Assembly: GCF_000003815.2 (NCBI RefSeq)
Contig: NC_049984.1
Span: 28,022,089-28,086,088, forward strand
Direction: 5' to 3'
Origin: Branchiostoma floridae
Taxonomy: Eukaryota; Chordata; Leptocardii; Amphioxiformes; Branchiostomatidae
Length of the DNA: 64,000 nt
Numbering within the stretch: the first letter of the stretch is position 1; every line of letters begins with the position of its first letter. The translations under genes and the position numbers were made by a program. The notes beneath the pieces are model-generated. The model did no database searches. It was not told the origin of the DNA and worked only from the letters and a program-made list of their open reading frames with translations. This document shows, one piece after another, positions 20,719 to 31,939 of this stretch.

Positions 20719-22539
20719 AACCTGGTGTATCCGGAGCATGTGCAGTGATATCCTGTAATGACAAGCGCGGGCCCTGCATATTACCGCTTATGCCTGCACA
20801 TCCGGTAATTAGACATGTATGGGGATATGCGGCCCCTGCTCACGTCTCGTGTCTTGAGTAATGCCAAACAAGAGACCATCTTGTGTGTGAATTGATAGAC
20901 GTAATGATACTTTGTCATAAGAATAGGTTTGAGTAAGATTGGTACAGGACATCCGCTTTACATAAAAGTACTCTCCAAGCGGATGTGTATTGACTTGTCT
21001 GGCATTTTCAGTCAACAAAACTCACAAACGCCTGATATAAATGAATGCATTGTTTTACAAGAACAAAGAAAGGTCTACGCACGAATGGCGCGTATCATCG
21101 TTTCCAATGAGTTGTTACCTAGAACGAACACTAAAAATAACTTTGAGCGCGTCATATACCAGCATTTGGTATTATTACATTCTTAAGCTTCGGTTTTACG
21201 TTTTTAGCTAATCAGCTAATTTGACTTTTTTAAACTTTTGGCACAAAAGAAAACATGGCTTACCCACGCTCAATTTTAATATTCGTTTTTTTTTTTTTTT
21301 TGCGGCAGTTTGTTGCCTAGATTGAACTACACGAAATTTGACATTCTAAGTAAGTCTAAATCTAACACGTTTGATGATAACATTCTCCACCATTCTATGG
21401 TGGGGTAGTCTGTAATTTTACGCCCTAAGCTTATCAATTAAACGCCCGCTTCAGTCTAAAGACCAATGTTCTGCTTTTGAAACAAAAGAAAACATGGCGT
21501 AATATGATATACCCACGCTCGCATTGGAAGCCTTCATTCGTTTTTATCCTTGTGGATAATGCTTGTTGCAAAAACAATATGTTTGTTACCAGACTGATGT
21601 ATGAAATCATTAACAATTACAGTAACACATTTTCACCTAGTTCCTTGTGGGTATTGTTTGACTGTGAACTGGCAGGTGACAAAAGCTGAATTTAGCTACA
21701 GTGGACCTCCCGACCTATTGTGTCTGTCTGTATGCAAATACTCATCAGAACTAGCCAATTGTATTTCACACAGCATGTAGGTGTTTGAAAATATGGACCA
21801 ATCAACACACATGTCAACATTTTCAAATCTTACAGTTGGCATTTCAGAGCTAGACTTCTTTCTGTGAGGTTGCGCTTTTAAGCAGCGGATCCCGATAGCT
21901 GGATATCTGCATGCACGGCAGACAACGTCAGTGAACACTGAGGGATTTAGAATGATGCGACCTCGAGACTAAACAACATCTTGCCGCGTGGAATTTGAAC
22001 TGCCTACGCTGAAGGATTGGATTCTGCTTGGAGTGTTAAACAACTGTAATTTTATAGCTTAGTATCCAGCCTCGCGCGCGGGCAGGCTCTGTATAGTACG
22101 GTGGGGTACGACCGACATGCCCGGTTGTGAAGTTTGCGGACGGTTTGAGACTACGTCACACGCCGCCATGTAGGGCTGGCTTAAAAGGTGCTGCCGGAGG
22201 CGGTGGTTGGCTCGGGTGATTTCTGCTTCGGTCCCGTGGACAGTGGAGGCTGCCCTCCCGTGTCGCGATGGATCAATGGTTACCACAAATCTTCACGTCC
22301 ACGTTTAGAAATTTTGCCGCAGCGGTGCTACTGACTAACAAAAGTCTGTGCAGAAGACGGGTGGACAACAGAATTTATGATAGCGGGAATGCAGAACTTC
22401 ACAAGACGTAAAAGGAGCATCATTCCTAGCACATATGGAGGGAATCGTCAGGACAGTCTACTGTCCAGAAATACTTTGAAGAAATAAAGAAAATTCATTC
22501 ACCATTCAGAAAGAATAAAAGCAAAATAAACACACTACA
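20719..22539. other. No recognised gene; small local duplication
   Basis: A short duplicated stretch (aaaagaaaacatggc ... tacccacgctc) appears at about 21247-21270 and 21483-21520, and there is a T run near 21288-21301. The minus ORF at 22059-22286 sits in GC-rich DNA and has no motif. Confidence 0.35.
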
Positions 22540-22670
22540 GGGAGGGGGGATCCTAGGTAGGACAGGGTAGTAAAACGAAGCTGCTTCCAATGACAAAGGG
22601 TATAATGAAGCCGCTCTAGCCGAGGCCTGTATGAGATAATTAGGTGATAATTAGGTGCTAACAAGGGTGC
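22540..22670 (+). repeat. Dispersed repeat, second copy at 45905-46060
   Basis: Shared words in the same order: gggtagtaaaac / ggttggtaaaac, caaagggtataatgaa / caaagggtgtaatgaa, agccgag / agtcgag and gataatta. Divergence is moderate. Class unknown. Confidence 0.45.
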
Positions 22671-22832
22671 CTCCATATGTCCCGCACACTAATAGTTGTG
22701 AATCTCCGGGTAATATGCAGGTCCGTCTATACCAAGTGAACGGACGGCATATTCCCGTTATCGGCCACATATTTTGAATATCTGGGTTTATATATAATAT
22801 ATACAGGAGTATTCGACCCATATATTCGCTTT

Positions 22833-23240
22833 TTGTGCAGTGTTAATGGTAAAGTATTATACAAAATTGTGTCTAATGGACCAATATTGTCACAGGATGG
22901 ATATTACAGAGATCTTTGCGATGGCAGGTTATGTGAAACTCATCCAATATTTTCTGCAGACAACAATGCTTTGCAAATCATCATTTGTTATGACGATGTA
23001 GAGATACTAGTAGATAGTCCCATTGGATCATATGCAGGCAAACATAAGATGGGAATGTTTTATTATTCCCTTGGCAACATAGACTACAGGTATCGGTCAA
23101 ATAGTTTGATAACGATGACAAGAAAGCATTTAGTTCTATTCTAAAAGGCCTTGTCGAGGATTTACGAACATTGTCTGTAGGATATCCTTTTAATGTAAAT
23201 AGTGAGGAAGTTGCCATCACCGTTAATACAGTTTGCCAAC
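22833..23240 (+). pseudogene. DNA-transposon-linked protein fragment (LCDGRLCETHPIFS block)
   Basis: The frame from 22833 reads DGYYRDLCDGRLCETHPIFS, then ALQIIICYDDVEILVDSPIG and HKMGMFYYSLGNIDYRYRS. After a small shift it continues as LKGLVEDLRTLSVGYPFNV. I recognise this as a common block (DG..F..HPLFS...ALQII.YYDD.E..NP+G...HK.G.FY..LGN....RS) in hundreds of uncharacterised repetitive animal proteins. The rest of that long protein is missing; at 23250 the sequence changes abruptly to a pogo-type transposase. Confidence 0.55.
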
Positions 23241-23249
23241 TAAACACCC

Positions 23250-23780
23250 ATGACTTTCAACCTTCCATCGAACATAACCATCGACTACACCGGGAAGACA
23301 GACTGCAGGATGAAGACGACCGGAGCCGGTAAGAAGCGATGCACCGTTGTGTGCACCGTCACCGCTGACGGCGGGAAGTACCCACTGTCAGTGATCTTCC
23401 GTGGGAAGAGGAAGCATGGGGCCGGCGTCCTTCCTCCTGGCTGCAAGTTCCCGGTGTTGGTCCAGCCTAGCGCGTGGAATGATGAGGATGGTTGCATGAA
23501 GTGGGCTCGGGACATCTTCCCCGTCCGCCAAGACGACACACCGGCTGCTCGTGTGGGATTCAGCCAAGTTCCACTTATGTGGTGATAAAACAGCTGCTGG
23601 CAGAACGCAACGTCAACACACGGGCTCACCAACGTCCTCCAGCCCGATTGTAGGCAAAGAGGAAAGACTGCAGAATCTGGCACTGGCAAACTTCCTTTTG
23701 TCGATGCTATTCCTGGATGGAAATGTCGTTAGCGTGGCTACCACATTCCATGCGATATTACAGTAACTAGAGGGCATGAC
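23250..23780 (+). pseudogene. pogo/Tigger-type (Tc1-mariner superfamily) transposase fragment
   Basis: The frame from 23250 reads RMKTTGAGKKRCTVVCTVTA, PLSVIFRGKR, PPGCKFPVLVQPSAWNDEDG and CMKWARDIFP. After a frame change it continues LLVWDSAKFHL, and then GLTNVLQPDC. These match the order of the DDE domain of pogo-like transposases (TTG..K.R.T.....A.G, P...F+GK, W.....M..W, LL..D...H, T..LQP.D). The VWDS Asp would be a catalytic residue. The N-terminal DNA-binding region and the third acidic residue are not seen, and frames shift at least twice. Dead copy. Confidence 0.65.
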
Positions 23781-23828
23781 AGGGGTACTGACTAACTTCG
23801 TTTTTATTGTTCAACACATGAATCGCAG

Positions 23829-23872
23829 ACCATAAGGAAGATCAATGATGCAGCGGAGGTTCAAAGCTGGAG
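23829..23872 (+). CDS. Possible micro-exon (TIRKINDAAEVQSW)
   Basis: Acceptor ending in aatcgcag, 44 bp open, donor GAG|GTAACA. Could precede the exon-like blocks at 24188 and 24629; support is only splice-site style and a sensible peptide. Confidence 0.25.
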
Positions 23873-24187
23873 GTAACATTTTCCTGGTTCATGAGTAGTG
23901 GCAAGAAGGTCCTTGGTAGTGGATATATCTTTGGGCAGGGAGTAAGTCGGGTGAGTTTGGGCCCCCTGACGGCTTGTTTTGCCTTGCTGTGCATCAGACT
24001 TGTATAGTTGATGACAGGTATGTGATAGGATTAGCAAACATAGTTGTTATTTTTGCTGACACACTGTTTACTGGTTTACGGCTGCCATGTTCTTGTTTGT
24101 TTGTGGACTACCTTAGGCAGATGTGTATGATAGGACGGGGTTTCACCATTTTGATGTAAAGTGTTTGTTCTTGCTTCATATTATTAG

Positions 24188-24331
24188 AATGAACGGATAA
24201 ATGGGCATTACAAAATTGCATGCAAAAAACAGGATTGCAGCCTGCCAGGTTTCCTGAAGGAAACCTTCAAGGGACACCCTGTTGGCAGTGAAGAGAATGA
24301 TGATATACTTTCAAATAGCACTATAATATAA
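24188..24331 (+). CDS. Possible exon, unknown
   Basis: An acceptor (catattattag) is followed by NERINGHYKIACKKQDCSLP, GFLKETFKGHPVGSEENDD and a stop. Hydrophilic with two Cys; not recognised. Confidence 0.3.
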   Translation, partial: NERINGHYKIACKKQDCSLPGFLKETFKGHPVGSEENDDILSNSTII

Positions 24332-24346
24332 ATATATTTCCTTCAT

Positions 24347-25318
24347 GAAGTAAAATAGGTTATGTATTTGGTAGCGTTTGTATGCTTGTTTTGAAATCTG
24401 GTATTTATTTTAGGGGCCTAGCAAATACTCATAATGTCTTAGTCCTGCAGCCACTCGATGAATGATATAGTTTATGTAATACAGGTGAGAAGTTGGATGG
24501 GGGTATCTGTAGTATTCGCAGTAGGCTTCCTTTTCCCCACCTTTGAGCTCCTTAGTACTAGTATGTCAGTCTAACCTGTCAGATTTGAGCAGTATATCTG
24601 TTCAAAGGTTTTATAATTTATTTTCAGAATACATGGCGTCAATCTCTGATGACACACACTTTAGGATCAAGGTCTTCAGTGCAATCAAGGCGAAGAAGGT
24701 GCGGTGGAACGTGCTCAACCCGAGGACCAGCACCACGAAAGAGACGGATTAGCCAGTTATGCACAGCGCAAAGGGGTTTCAAAGTGACCCCAGACCTTAA
24801 ACAAACATCGACATTAGATTCCATGTCGCGACCGTTTCACAACTAAAACCAACAATAATCCCAGGGGCACTTTATGAATCACACGTGCTTGTTTATCATA
24901 CGCGTGGGTGCAAATAAGACATTCTCATTCTGGAGAAGACATCCGGCAGAGAGCAGCCAGCCATGCCTGCTGTGCGACTTCTAGCGGTATTGCTGCTAAT
25001 CCTAATGCTGATCATCTATGCCGGACATTGTTATGTGTTCATTTATTTCCTTTATGAAGTAAAATAGGTTTGTATGCTTGTTTTTTAATCTCTGGTATTT
25101 ATTATAAGGCCTAGCAAATACTCTTAATGTCTTAGTCCTGCAGCCACTCGATGAATGATATAGTTTATGTAATACAGGTGAGAAGTTGGCTGCGGTATCT
25201 GTAGTATTCGCAGTAGGCTTCCTTTTCCCCACCTTTGAGCACCTTAGTACTAGTATGTCAGTCTAACCTGTCAGATGTGAGCAATATATCTGTTCAAAGG
25301 TTTTATCATTTATTTTCG
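24347..25318 (+). repeat. Direct duplication of about 275 bp (24347-24628 and 25047-25318), intron plus acceptor
   Basis: The two blocks align over tccttcatgaagtaaaatag / tcctttatgaagtaaaatag, cctgcagccactcgatgaat, gtagtattcgcagtaggctt and caaaggttttat.atttattt. The first ends in ttttcag and is followed by an exon-like block (24629-24753). The second ends in ttttcgg, its AG lost, and is followed by the zinc-finger exon at 25319. Duplication of an intron with its splice site is the simplest reading. Confidence 0.75.
24629..24753 (+). CDS. Possible exon after duplicated acceptor
   Basis: Begins after tatttattttcag and reads EYMASISDDTHFRIKVFSAI, KAKKVRWNVLNP, then a stop. Positively charged; not recognised. 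Another frame is also open through 24846. Confidence 0.3.
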
Positions 25319-25578
25319 GCAAACTAGACAACCTGGTTGGGTACCAGGAGAATTGGGAGAAGATGTTTGACTGGCTCTATCCCGTCAATGGCAACACTGG
25401 GTTGATGTGCAGTGTTTGCAAGCAGCACAACATGCGCCAGCAAAACGGCGAGTACATCTGGAGCCGTGTCCCAAGCACCAGCTGAGGACTGACAAGATCT
25501 GGGATCACCACAATTCAAAACAGGAAAAGGCACAGGCCTTGGAAAATGCCTGTATTGCCGCTGAGGTGAATGGGGGCA
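25319..25578 (+). pseudogene. TTF/BED-like zinc-finger exon (hAT/ZMYM type), one frameshift
   Basis: It reads VGYQENWEKMFDWLYPVNG, then MCSVCKQHNMRQQNGEYIW. After a frame change near 25480 it reads LRTDKIWDHHNSKQEKAQAL. The W.......W..., CxxC and H-x-x-S arrangement is that of the N-terminal zinc finger of hAT-like transposases and their domesticated relatives. It ends at a good donor (GCA|GTAAGT). The upstream acceptor AG is mutated to GG and the frame is broken, so it is probably not used. Confidence 0.5.
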
Positions 25579-25881
25579 GTAAGTACTGTCCATTTCAATG
25601 TTCAAAAATCTCAAAATGTGATTTATCTTCTTGCACATGTCTCATTGCTTTTACTCATTTGAGTTGTTTTCCTCTGCTGATCTTCCACTCCGGGTTTCCC
25701 TCAACCGAGAAGCTGTCAAGGCAAGCCTTATTATAAGGCCAAGAAATACCCCACCGCACCAACTTCAAACATGTACGGATATTGTCATAATTTGGCTTCA
25801 GGAGTCAGAGAAGCGGAAACTGACAACCCATGTGACGGGCGCCTTAGTCCATGGTCTGAGCCAAGCATTTGTCTTCATTGA

Positions 25882-26118
<237 letters not shown>

Positions 26119-26950
26119 ATAAGTTGTATGAGAGAAGGAAAAGTATATCATTGAAATAAAAGAAGGAAATGTTACCCACATCCCTTTGATTATTTGTTAC
26201 CCACATCCATTTCATTATTTATCTACTCCACCAATTCACCAGCAAAGTACTGTACGCTGCATCACCTCACCGCATTTGCGGGAAGTAGGCGGTATCTGGA
26301 GCCAGATAACCAACTGCGTTTGGAGAGGTCAAAGTTTCCAGGCAAGAGAGAAGAGCTTCGAGGGAAACCGCCCCCGAAGACGGACCAAGCTGTATATGGG
26401 GCGGAAGTGGCAGATCTCACATACAATCCCGCCAAAGAGGACACGGAATTACACGAATATTACCGTACATGCATCGAAAATGACACATTTTCAGTAACAT
26501 TTATGTGTTTCATCAACTGACTAGTTATCTGAATTTTTTTCATAAGTAAATTCTAACATGTACATGTCTGTAGATCTCTGTCTAATTCCATTGTCTGACA
26601 TTCTTTTAAGACTTTTGCAAGCAGGAAGAACTTCCACCACAAAGGGTACAGGAAAGACTGGGAACTAAGTATTCAACAAAATCTCCACATACAGCATTGA
26701 CAGGGTGCAGATTGACTGGATGCATACCTGCAAGGTTAGTGTTAACTTTGTTATTTCTAGAAAGCCTGCTTGTAGACTGAAAAATCCACCATGTCTGTTT
26801 TGGGTCAAGTCTTAGGAAAGGGAAATGTTCCCACCAAATCTCCAGATTTTTCGATTTTCAACGACGCGTGAGGATCCCTGCTGGGGGTTAATTATGATCC
26901 GTAAAGTATCCGGTGCATTGGTGGTTGGAATACAAAAGATTTAGGCTAAA
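26119..26950 (+). other. No recognised gene
   Basis: The ORF at 26194-26520 (RYLEPDNQLRLERSKFPGKR in its middle) is hydrophilic and unrecognised. The rest is AT-rich. Confidence 0.35.
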
Positions 26951-27298
26951 ATGACTGAATGCAGGGTGTTGGCAAACAAGTCATATGATGAGCGTCTGCA
27001 ATACATCAAAGACCAAGGTCTGTGCTTTGGATGTCTGAAGAAGACACACCTGGCGAGGGACTGCAAGCAAAGGGCTATTTGTGGGAAGTGCCAGAAGTCT
27101 CATCCTACAGTACTGCACCGCGAAGTAGAGGCACAGCCCAAGAAGACGGCAGCAGTAGGGCGTATAGCACGCTCCGACTGGGAGGGAGTACCCTCTATAA
27201 TCCCAGTGAAAGTACGTAGCAAGACAACAAACGTGACGATTCATGGTCAGTCTCGACACACGAGAGGGATTGTGATTGCTGATAAACACATTGAATAA
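26951..27298 (+). pseudogene. BEL/Pao retrotransposon gag fragment with two zinc knuckles
   Basis: It reads YDERLQYIKDQGLCFGCLKK, THLARDC and CGKCQKSHPTVLH. The first knuckle is C-x2-C-x4-H-x4-C and the second is the HPT-LH type. This pair, with the basic linker, is characteristic of BEL/Pao gag just before the protease. The frame is open for 115 codons, but neither protease nor reverse transcriptase follows, and the tail diverges at about 27260. Truncated copy. Confidence 0.65.
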
Positions 27299-27771
27299 TA
27301 CCTGGAAAGTTAAATCACAGAAGGAACATACAGACCTATGGTACACAGTGACGGTCAGGGCACAGCAATGTAACAAAGACCTTTGCTACGAAAAGTGTCA
27401 ACATTTATCGTGCATTTATTCCCTGGCGGGATTCCTTAAGCAGGTGAAAGATAACCAGGGAAACCCGAGTGGAAAATAAGTACTCTCAATGGGATGGTAC
27501 AGCGTTAAAGCCATCTATACAATTCGACCCGCTCTCAAAAACCAATATGGTCTCATATTTCCAGTTGACGTGCAATATGTCAACGACGCGGAAGAAGCAA
27601 ACATAGAGGAACTTGCTAACAAAGTTGTGTCAAAAGCCCATGTAATTCTGCTTTACACCTTGGATGGGAACTTGTCGGTCGATGCATGTTGCTGTCGATC
27701 ACATGTCAATAAAGGAAAGATAGGACAAAGCATGTCCTGAAAAGGAATAAATACAACACAATGCTGCTCGT
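27299..27771 (+). other. Unassigned ORF up to the assembly gap
   Basis: The ORF at 27489-27740 reads LKNQYGLIFPVDVQYVNDAE and is not recognised. It could be more of the retroelement or unrelated. Confidence 0.25.
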
Positions 27772-27958
27772 NNNNNNNNNNNNNNNNNNNNNNNNNNNNN
27801 NNNNNNNNNNNNNNNNNNNNNNNNNNNNNNNNNNNNNNNNNNNNNNNNNNNNNNNNNNNNNNNNNNNNNNNNNNNNNNNNNNNNNNNNNNNNNNNNNNNN
27901 NNNNNNNNNNNNNNNNNNNNNNNNNNNNNNNNNNNNNNNNNNNNNNNNNNNNNNNNNN
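27772..27958. other. Assembly gap (N)
   Basis: 187 Ns. Confidence 0.95.
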
Positions 27959-28840
27959 CATGGTAATAATGTTGATTTTTAGTTATTAAATTTTAATCTC
28001 ATTAAATTCTGTTTGGTATTCTTTATAAAATCGAAAAGTCTAATGTTCCCATACACAGCCCTCTAGGAAAACAACTAGAAAAAAACAACAAGAAGGGCCA
28101 AGTTGAGGGAGGCCTTATTGTGTCCAGCGAGAATGCTAGTACAAACAAAACTCGCGTCACAGGTGGTGAAAGTGACCTACATTATCTGTCAGTCATGAAC
28201 CAAGTTTTCAGGATACACAGCATCAACCTATTCCGCCTCCGTCAGGGCAAACATAGACAGAAAACTAGCTTTAGGTGTGCAACCAGATCAGATTTGTGAT
28301 GACTTGAGAGACGGCATGAGTGACAGATAACCGTGATGAAGATGAACAGTTGCACAGATTAGTACAGATGAGTCTTGGTCGTACAATACCCTGTATACTA
28401 TAGCAGGGTGCTAGGAGTCTCTCGAGGTTCAGTTAGGTACGGTGTTAATGCCGTGACCTAGTTCCCAGGTAGACTGGTGCAGAGTCTAGCAAATGAACTG
28501 TTCACAGGGTGTATTTCATGGCAGTCACGGGAGGCTGGACCTCACAAATCTGGATGTTTCTCACACAGGTAGGTGGATTACAAGAAAGCAAATCAGATGT
28601 AAGGGCCAATTAGCATTGTAATCTCCCAACGCGTTATGTATATAGTAATACAAAAGAAGCACATGGAAGACGCCGAAATCACACAGCTGATTAATAAATA
28701 CGATGATGGTACAATTAAGTTAACCATGCATTACAGAAGCTTTGCTGTGTCCTCACAGGCCGCTGTGAAGAACGTTGAGGCACCGAAAGGTTCTAACTTC
28801 ACTTCATCTATAATTATATATTGGGCCCCGGGACGGCAGC
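27959..28840. other. No recognised gene
   Basis: The open stretch at 28636-28830 (KKHMEDAEITQLINKYDDGT) is not recognised. Confidence 0.3.
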
Positions 28841-29008
28841 AGTGGCGGGACATGAGCAGCACCCACCCACACCCCTCGGGCCAGCTCCAGTGGCGGGACA
28901 CGAGCAGCACCCGCCCCACCCCTCGGGCCAGGACCAGTGGCGGGACACGAGCAGCACCCGCCCCACCCCTCGGGCCAGGACCAGTGGCGGGACACGAGCA
29001 GCACCTGA
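28841..29008. repeat. Minisatellite, 47-48 bp unit, about 3.5 copies
   Basis: Units start at 28841, 28889, 28936 and 28983 with agtggcgggacacgagcagc; the last is partial. GC-rich. Because stops are rare, all minus frames and some plus frames look open across it; these ORFs are not genes. Confidence 0.85.
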
Positions 29009-29019
29009 CCCCGAGCCGG

Positions 29020-29078
29020 GCGTGATGATGGCCGGCGCAGGACAAGAAATCCGTCCGAAACGTACTCCCGTCGGCTTG
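29020..29078 (+). ncRNA. Hammerhead-ribozyme-like motif (Penelope-type), tentative
   Basis: The order is gtgatgatgg, a GGAC...GTCC pair able to form stem II, then CGAAACGT and CGTCGGC. Hammerhead ribozymes in Penelope-like elements have CTGATGA, a short stem, then CGAAACGTCGG. The first C of CTGATGA is G here, so the copy would be weak or inactive. A related sequence lies at 44101-44172. Confidence 0.3.
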
Positions 29079-29249
29079 TCATGTTTTTCAACTGCGAAGA
29101 CGAGGAAGAAACCAAACGTCCTCCACGTGGCCGGAGCAGGGCGGACATTATCGTGACAGTGACAGCTAGAAAAAGTCGCAAGCGTCATACAAAAGAAGAT
29201 GACGAAACAATGTTGCTATATGACTGCCTTTGTCAATGGAGTGTTTTGA

Positions 29250-29900
29250 GTGTCATCGTTTCTACTTGATGATGCACTAGAACTATACGCCTATGCTCTA
29301 TTTGGTAAGGACATGATGACTAACTTGGAGGACAAACTGAATTGCAGAAAAGTCCGAGAAAATCAACCCATAATGGAAATTCTTTCAAAAACATCCACTG
29401 AGATGGAATTTTATCAACAGCTTGACTGGAAAAACGCGATATTTTTTTGTATTGATAAACAATCGAGAGAAGTTCAAAACCAGCTCTAATGCTAACTTCA
29501 ATAACGACAAATCTGACGAACGAGGAGCAAGAGGTTTAAACGTCCACTTCAGATTCTGATCAGGAGCGACAGCGGCAACGAGACTGTCGACAAGAACAAC
29601 TTGGCAGCCTTTATGAGCAACAAGACAGCCTACAAGAGCAATGAGAAAGCCGATGGCAGCGAGGCAGCTGAAAGAAGCAACGAGAAAGCCGACAAGAGCA
29701 AGACAGCCAACAGACAGACAGCTGACAGCACAACCAAGATAAGCCAGATGGTTATTATGACCTACGAGCAAGGTTGGTATGTTGGCAAGGACAAGGTAAT
29801 TGCAATCGCTGAAGACAGCTGTAGAATTAAGTTCAAGAAGGAATGAGGTCGACATGTCTTCAAGTAGGACCTGTCTCGTCCGCTGTCCACCAACGAAAGA
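29250..29900 (+). pseudogene. Unrecognised coding relic with internal short repeats
   Basis: The frame at 29250-29489 reads KLNCRKVRENQPIMEILSKT and EFYQQLDWKNAIFFCID. A second frame (29601-29846) has the twice-repeated SNEKAD motif, then TYEQGWYVGKDKVIAIAED. The T-Y-x-x-x-W-Y-x-G segment resembles a short beta-barrel block at the C-terminus of some repetitive animal proteins, with low certainty. Broken between frames at about 29500. Confidence 0.3.
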
Positions 29901-30037
29901 TTTCTTTTTGCCTGTGCCGATGTGGTCTCAACATCAGTTCGCGGTAGACTATACAGGCTACAAAATTAAGGTAGAATTTACTTATTATACTAGACTCCAT
30001 TGCAGTCTCCTGTGATATAAATGTGCTGCAATCAAAT

Positions 30038-30137
30038 NNNNNNNNNNNNNNNNNNNNNNNNNNNNNNNNNNNNNNNNNNNNNNNNNNNNNNNNNNNNNNN
30101 NNNNNNNNNNNNNNNNNNNNNNNNNNNNNNNNNNNNN
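30038..30137. other. Assembly gap (N), 100 bases
   Basis: Exactly 100 Ns, a typical placeholder for a gap of unknown size. Confidence 0.95.
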
Positions 30138-31029
30138 TAGTCCTATGTTTCTCAATTTCTTTTGACGTGTTGCGTTTCTTGTATCTGTTTACATGTATTT
30201 TAAATGAAGGATTAAACATGCCTAATGGTTTTATTATTACTAATTGTACCTAACAGATCCCAGTAGAATAAGATCAGTAGCAAACTCATAACATTTATAA
30301 CGTATGACATTTGCCATTGCTCTCTTGTTAACCACTATCCACACAGTTGAGTCCACATGCCAGATCACAAAAAAGGAAGCCACACCATGTAGGCACTGTA
30401 GAAGAATTTGGACTTCAGTCACAAGACGCCATCAGAACAAATGACAAATCTATGAATGATGATGACGCACAGAATCAGGAAAATATTGACAGCAGGTTAG
30501 GAGAATGGAAGTTGCTGAAGAACAGTTTCTATTGATCCAAACTTGGCAAGTGATGGAAGTCATCCTGATGATCACTTGACATCCCTTGGACTTATACGTG
30601 TGCCTCAAACACAGATGGCAGCTGTTAGTTCATGTCAGCTAATTCAGATGGTCACTGATGACGACATTGGTACAAAGATTTCCGAACCCCTGTCACTGTT
30701 ATTCCCAGACCTATTCTGTGTTGGGAAGCCATTCTGTAATTTGATCACAAACATTGGCAATACGGCTGAAAGCTGCAATGATGGATGTATGGCTCAACAA
30801 TGAGAATATCTACGAGAGTTTGCGCCCGAAGTGAACTTTCAGACTAATGCATTGCAGTACCTACGACGAGATGTAATCGTGCTGTCGTGGCATCAATGCC
30901 GTCCAAGGCCAAACCATTAAATCATTTACTACTTCACATAACTTTATAGCACGTCCAGCTTGATTGCAGAAAAAAAAGTCATTTTCATCTCCACCTGTTA
31001 ATTAAGATCCCTTTTAATCTGTTTTTAGC
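30138..31029 (+). other. Unassigned; open stretch 30543-30803
   Basis: It reads DDHLTSLGLIRVPQTQMAAV and later LLFPDLFCVGKPFCNLI; no family recognised. Confidence 0.25.
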
Positions 31030-31480
31030 ATTGGAGTACAGGGCCAGGTAGAAAACTACAGCTGGGACATGGCAGACATCCTCCGCACCATTCAGACCAA
31101 CTACGTCCCCTCTGAAGTGGACGAGGATGGCAACATCACCCACCTGGTGCAGCCAATTCCTGCTGGGAGGAGAGTGGCTGGCAGAGGAGAGAGTGGAGGG
31201 CGTCAGAGCCGGCTTTAGGGGCGGTGATACACCCGTAGAGCGGCTGTAGGGGATGAACCCAAAGCATGAGCTTTGGCACCAGACGTGGAACCTCGATGTG
31301 TGCCAATATAAATGTCATCGGTGCCTTTAATGCCAAGAAGGGCCCACATGCAGCCAACAATGCATACCTGGAGTTTTTCATGAAGGACTTTCATGCATTT
31401 ATCATCCGCATGATCTTCCACCTACAGAGCGTAGATCTTGCCTTAAACTCTCACTTGTTTTTCAATCTTTAAAATGTCTT
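31030..31480 (+). pseudogene. DUF6589-like fragment
   Basis: After an acceptor (ctgtttttag) the reading is YSWDMADILRTIQTNYVPSE, then THLVQPIPAGRRVAGRGESG. After stops, ERL*GMNPKHELWHQTWN follows, and in another frame NINVIGAFNAKKGPHAANNA and FHAFIIRMIFHLQS. The order (YVP, a GGxR.TGER-like block, RL.G..P...WH, then a helical block) fits the DUF6589 family, common in repetitive genes of animals and fungi. At least three breaks. Confidence 0.35.
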
Positions 31481-31939
31481 CTTAAAATTACGGCAGTGAA
31501 AAGCATGTAATAGAATCTATAGAATAGAAGCATATAATAAAATCTATTTTATCTATTACAAATCGGAAAAAGCTTGTCTTTGAACTGTGGGTAGTCCGAG
31601 GGGTGCACATCGCCTGACACCCTACTGGCCAACAACTGCCACAAACAGAAGGAGCTGACTACCTTAGTTGGACATTTGCTGCGGGGACACAGCCAGCAGA
31701 CCAAGAGTCAACACAAGAAACGTGGGCCACCGATTGACTAAGTCAGGCCTGGGAACGAAGGCAGTGAGTTGGAAGTAACCACACAGAATGCGATACGCAT
31801 CTAAAGCCGAAATGCTGCGCACTTCACAGTAAACTGTGCGAAACGACTGTTCAACGGCCCAGAGCTAGTCAGTCGAAATATCAGGAGCAAACAAACAAAC
31901 TGGCATTTACCAAGACCAGATCCGAAAAATCAGCAGTGT
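31481..31939. other. No recognised gene
   Basis: A basic reading near 31625-31735 (LVGHLLRGHSQQTKSQHKKR) may be a decayed exon. Confidence 0.25.

Noticed and set aside
28731-29188. Several overlapping minus ORFs of about 105-125 codons
   Set aside because: They run through the GC-rich 47 bp minisatellite where stops are rare; the repeated peptides are a consequence of the repeat.
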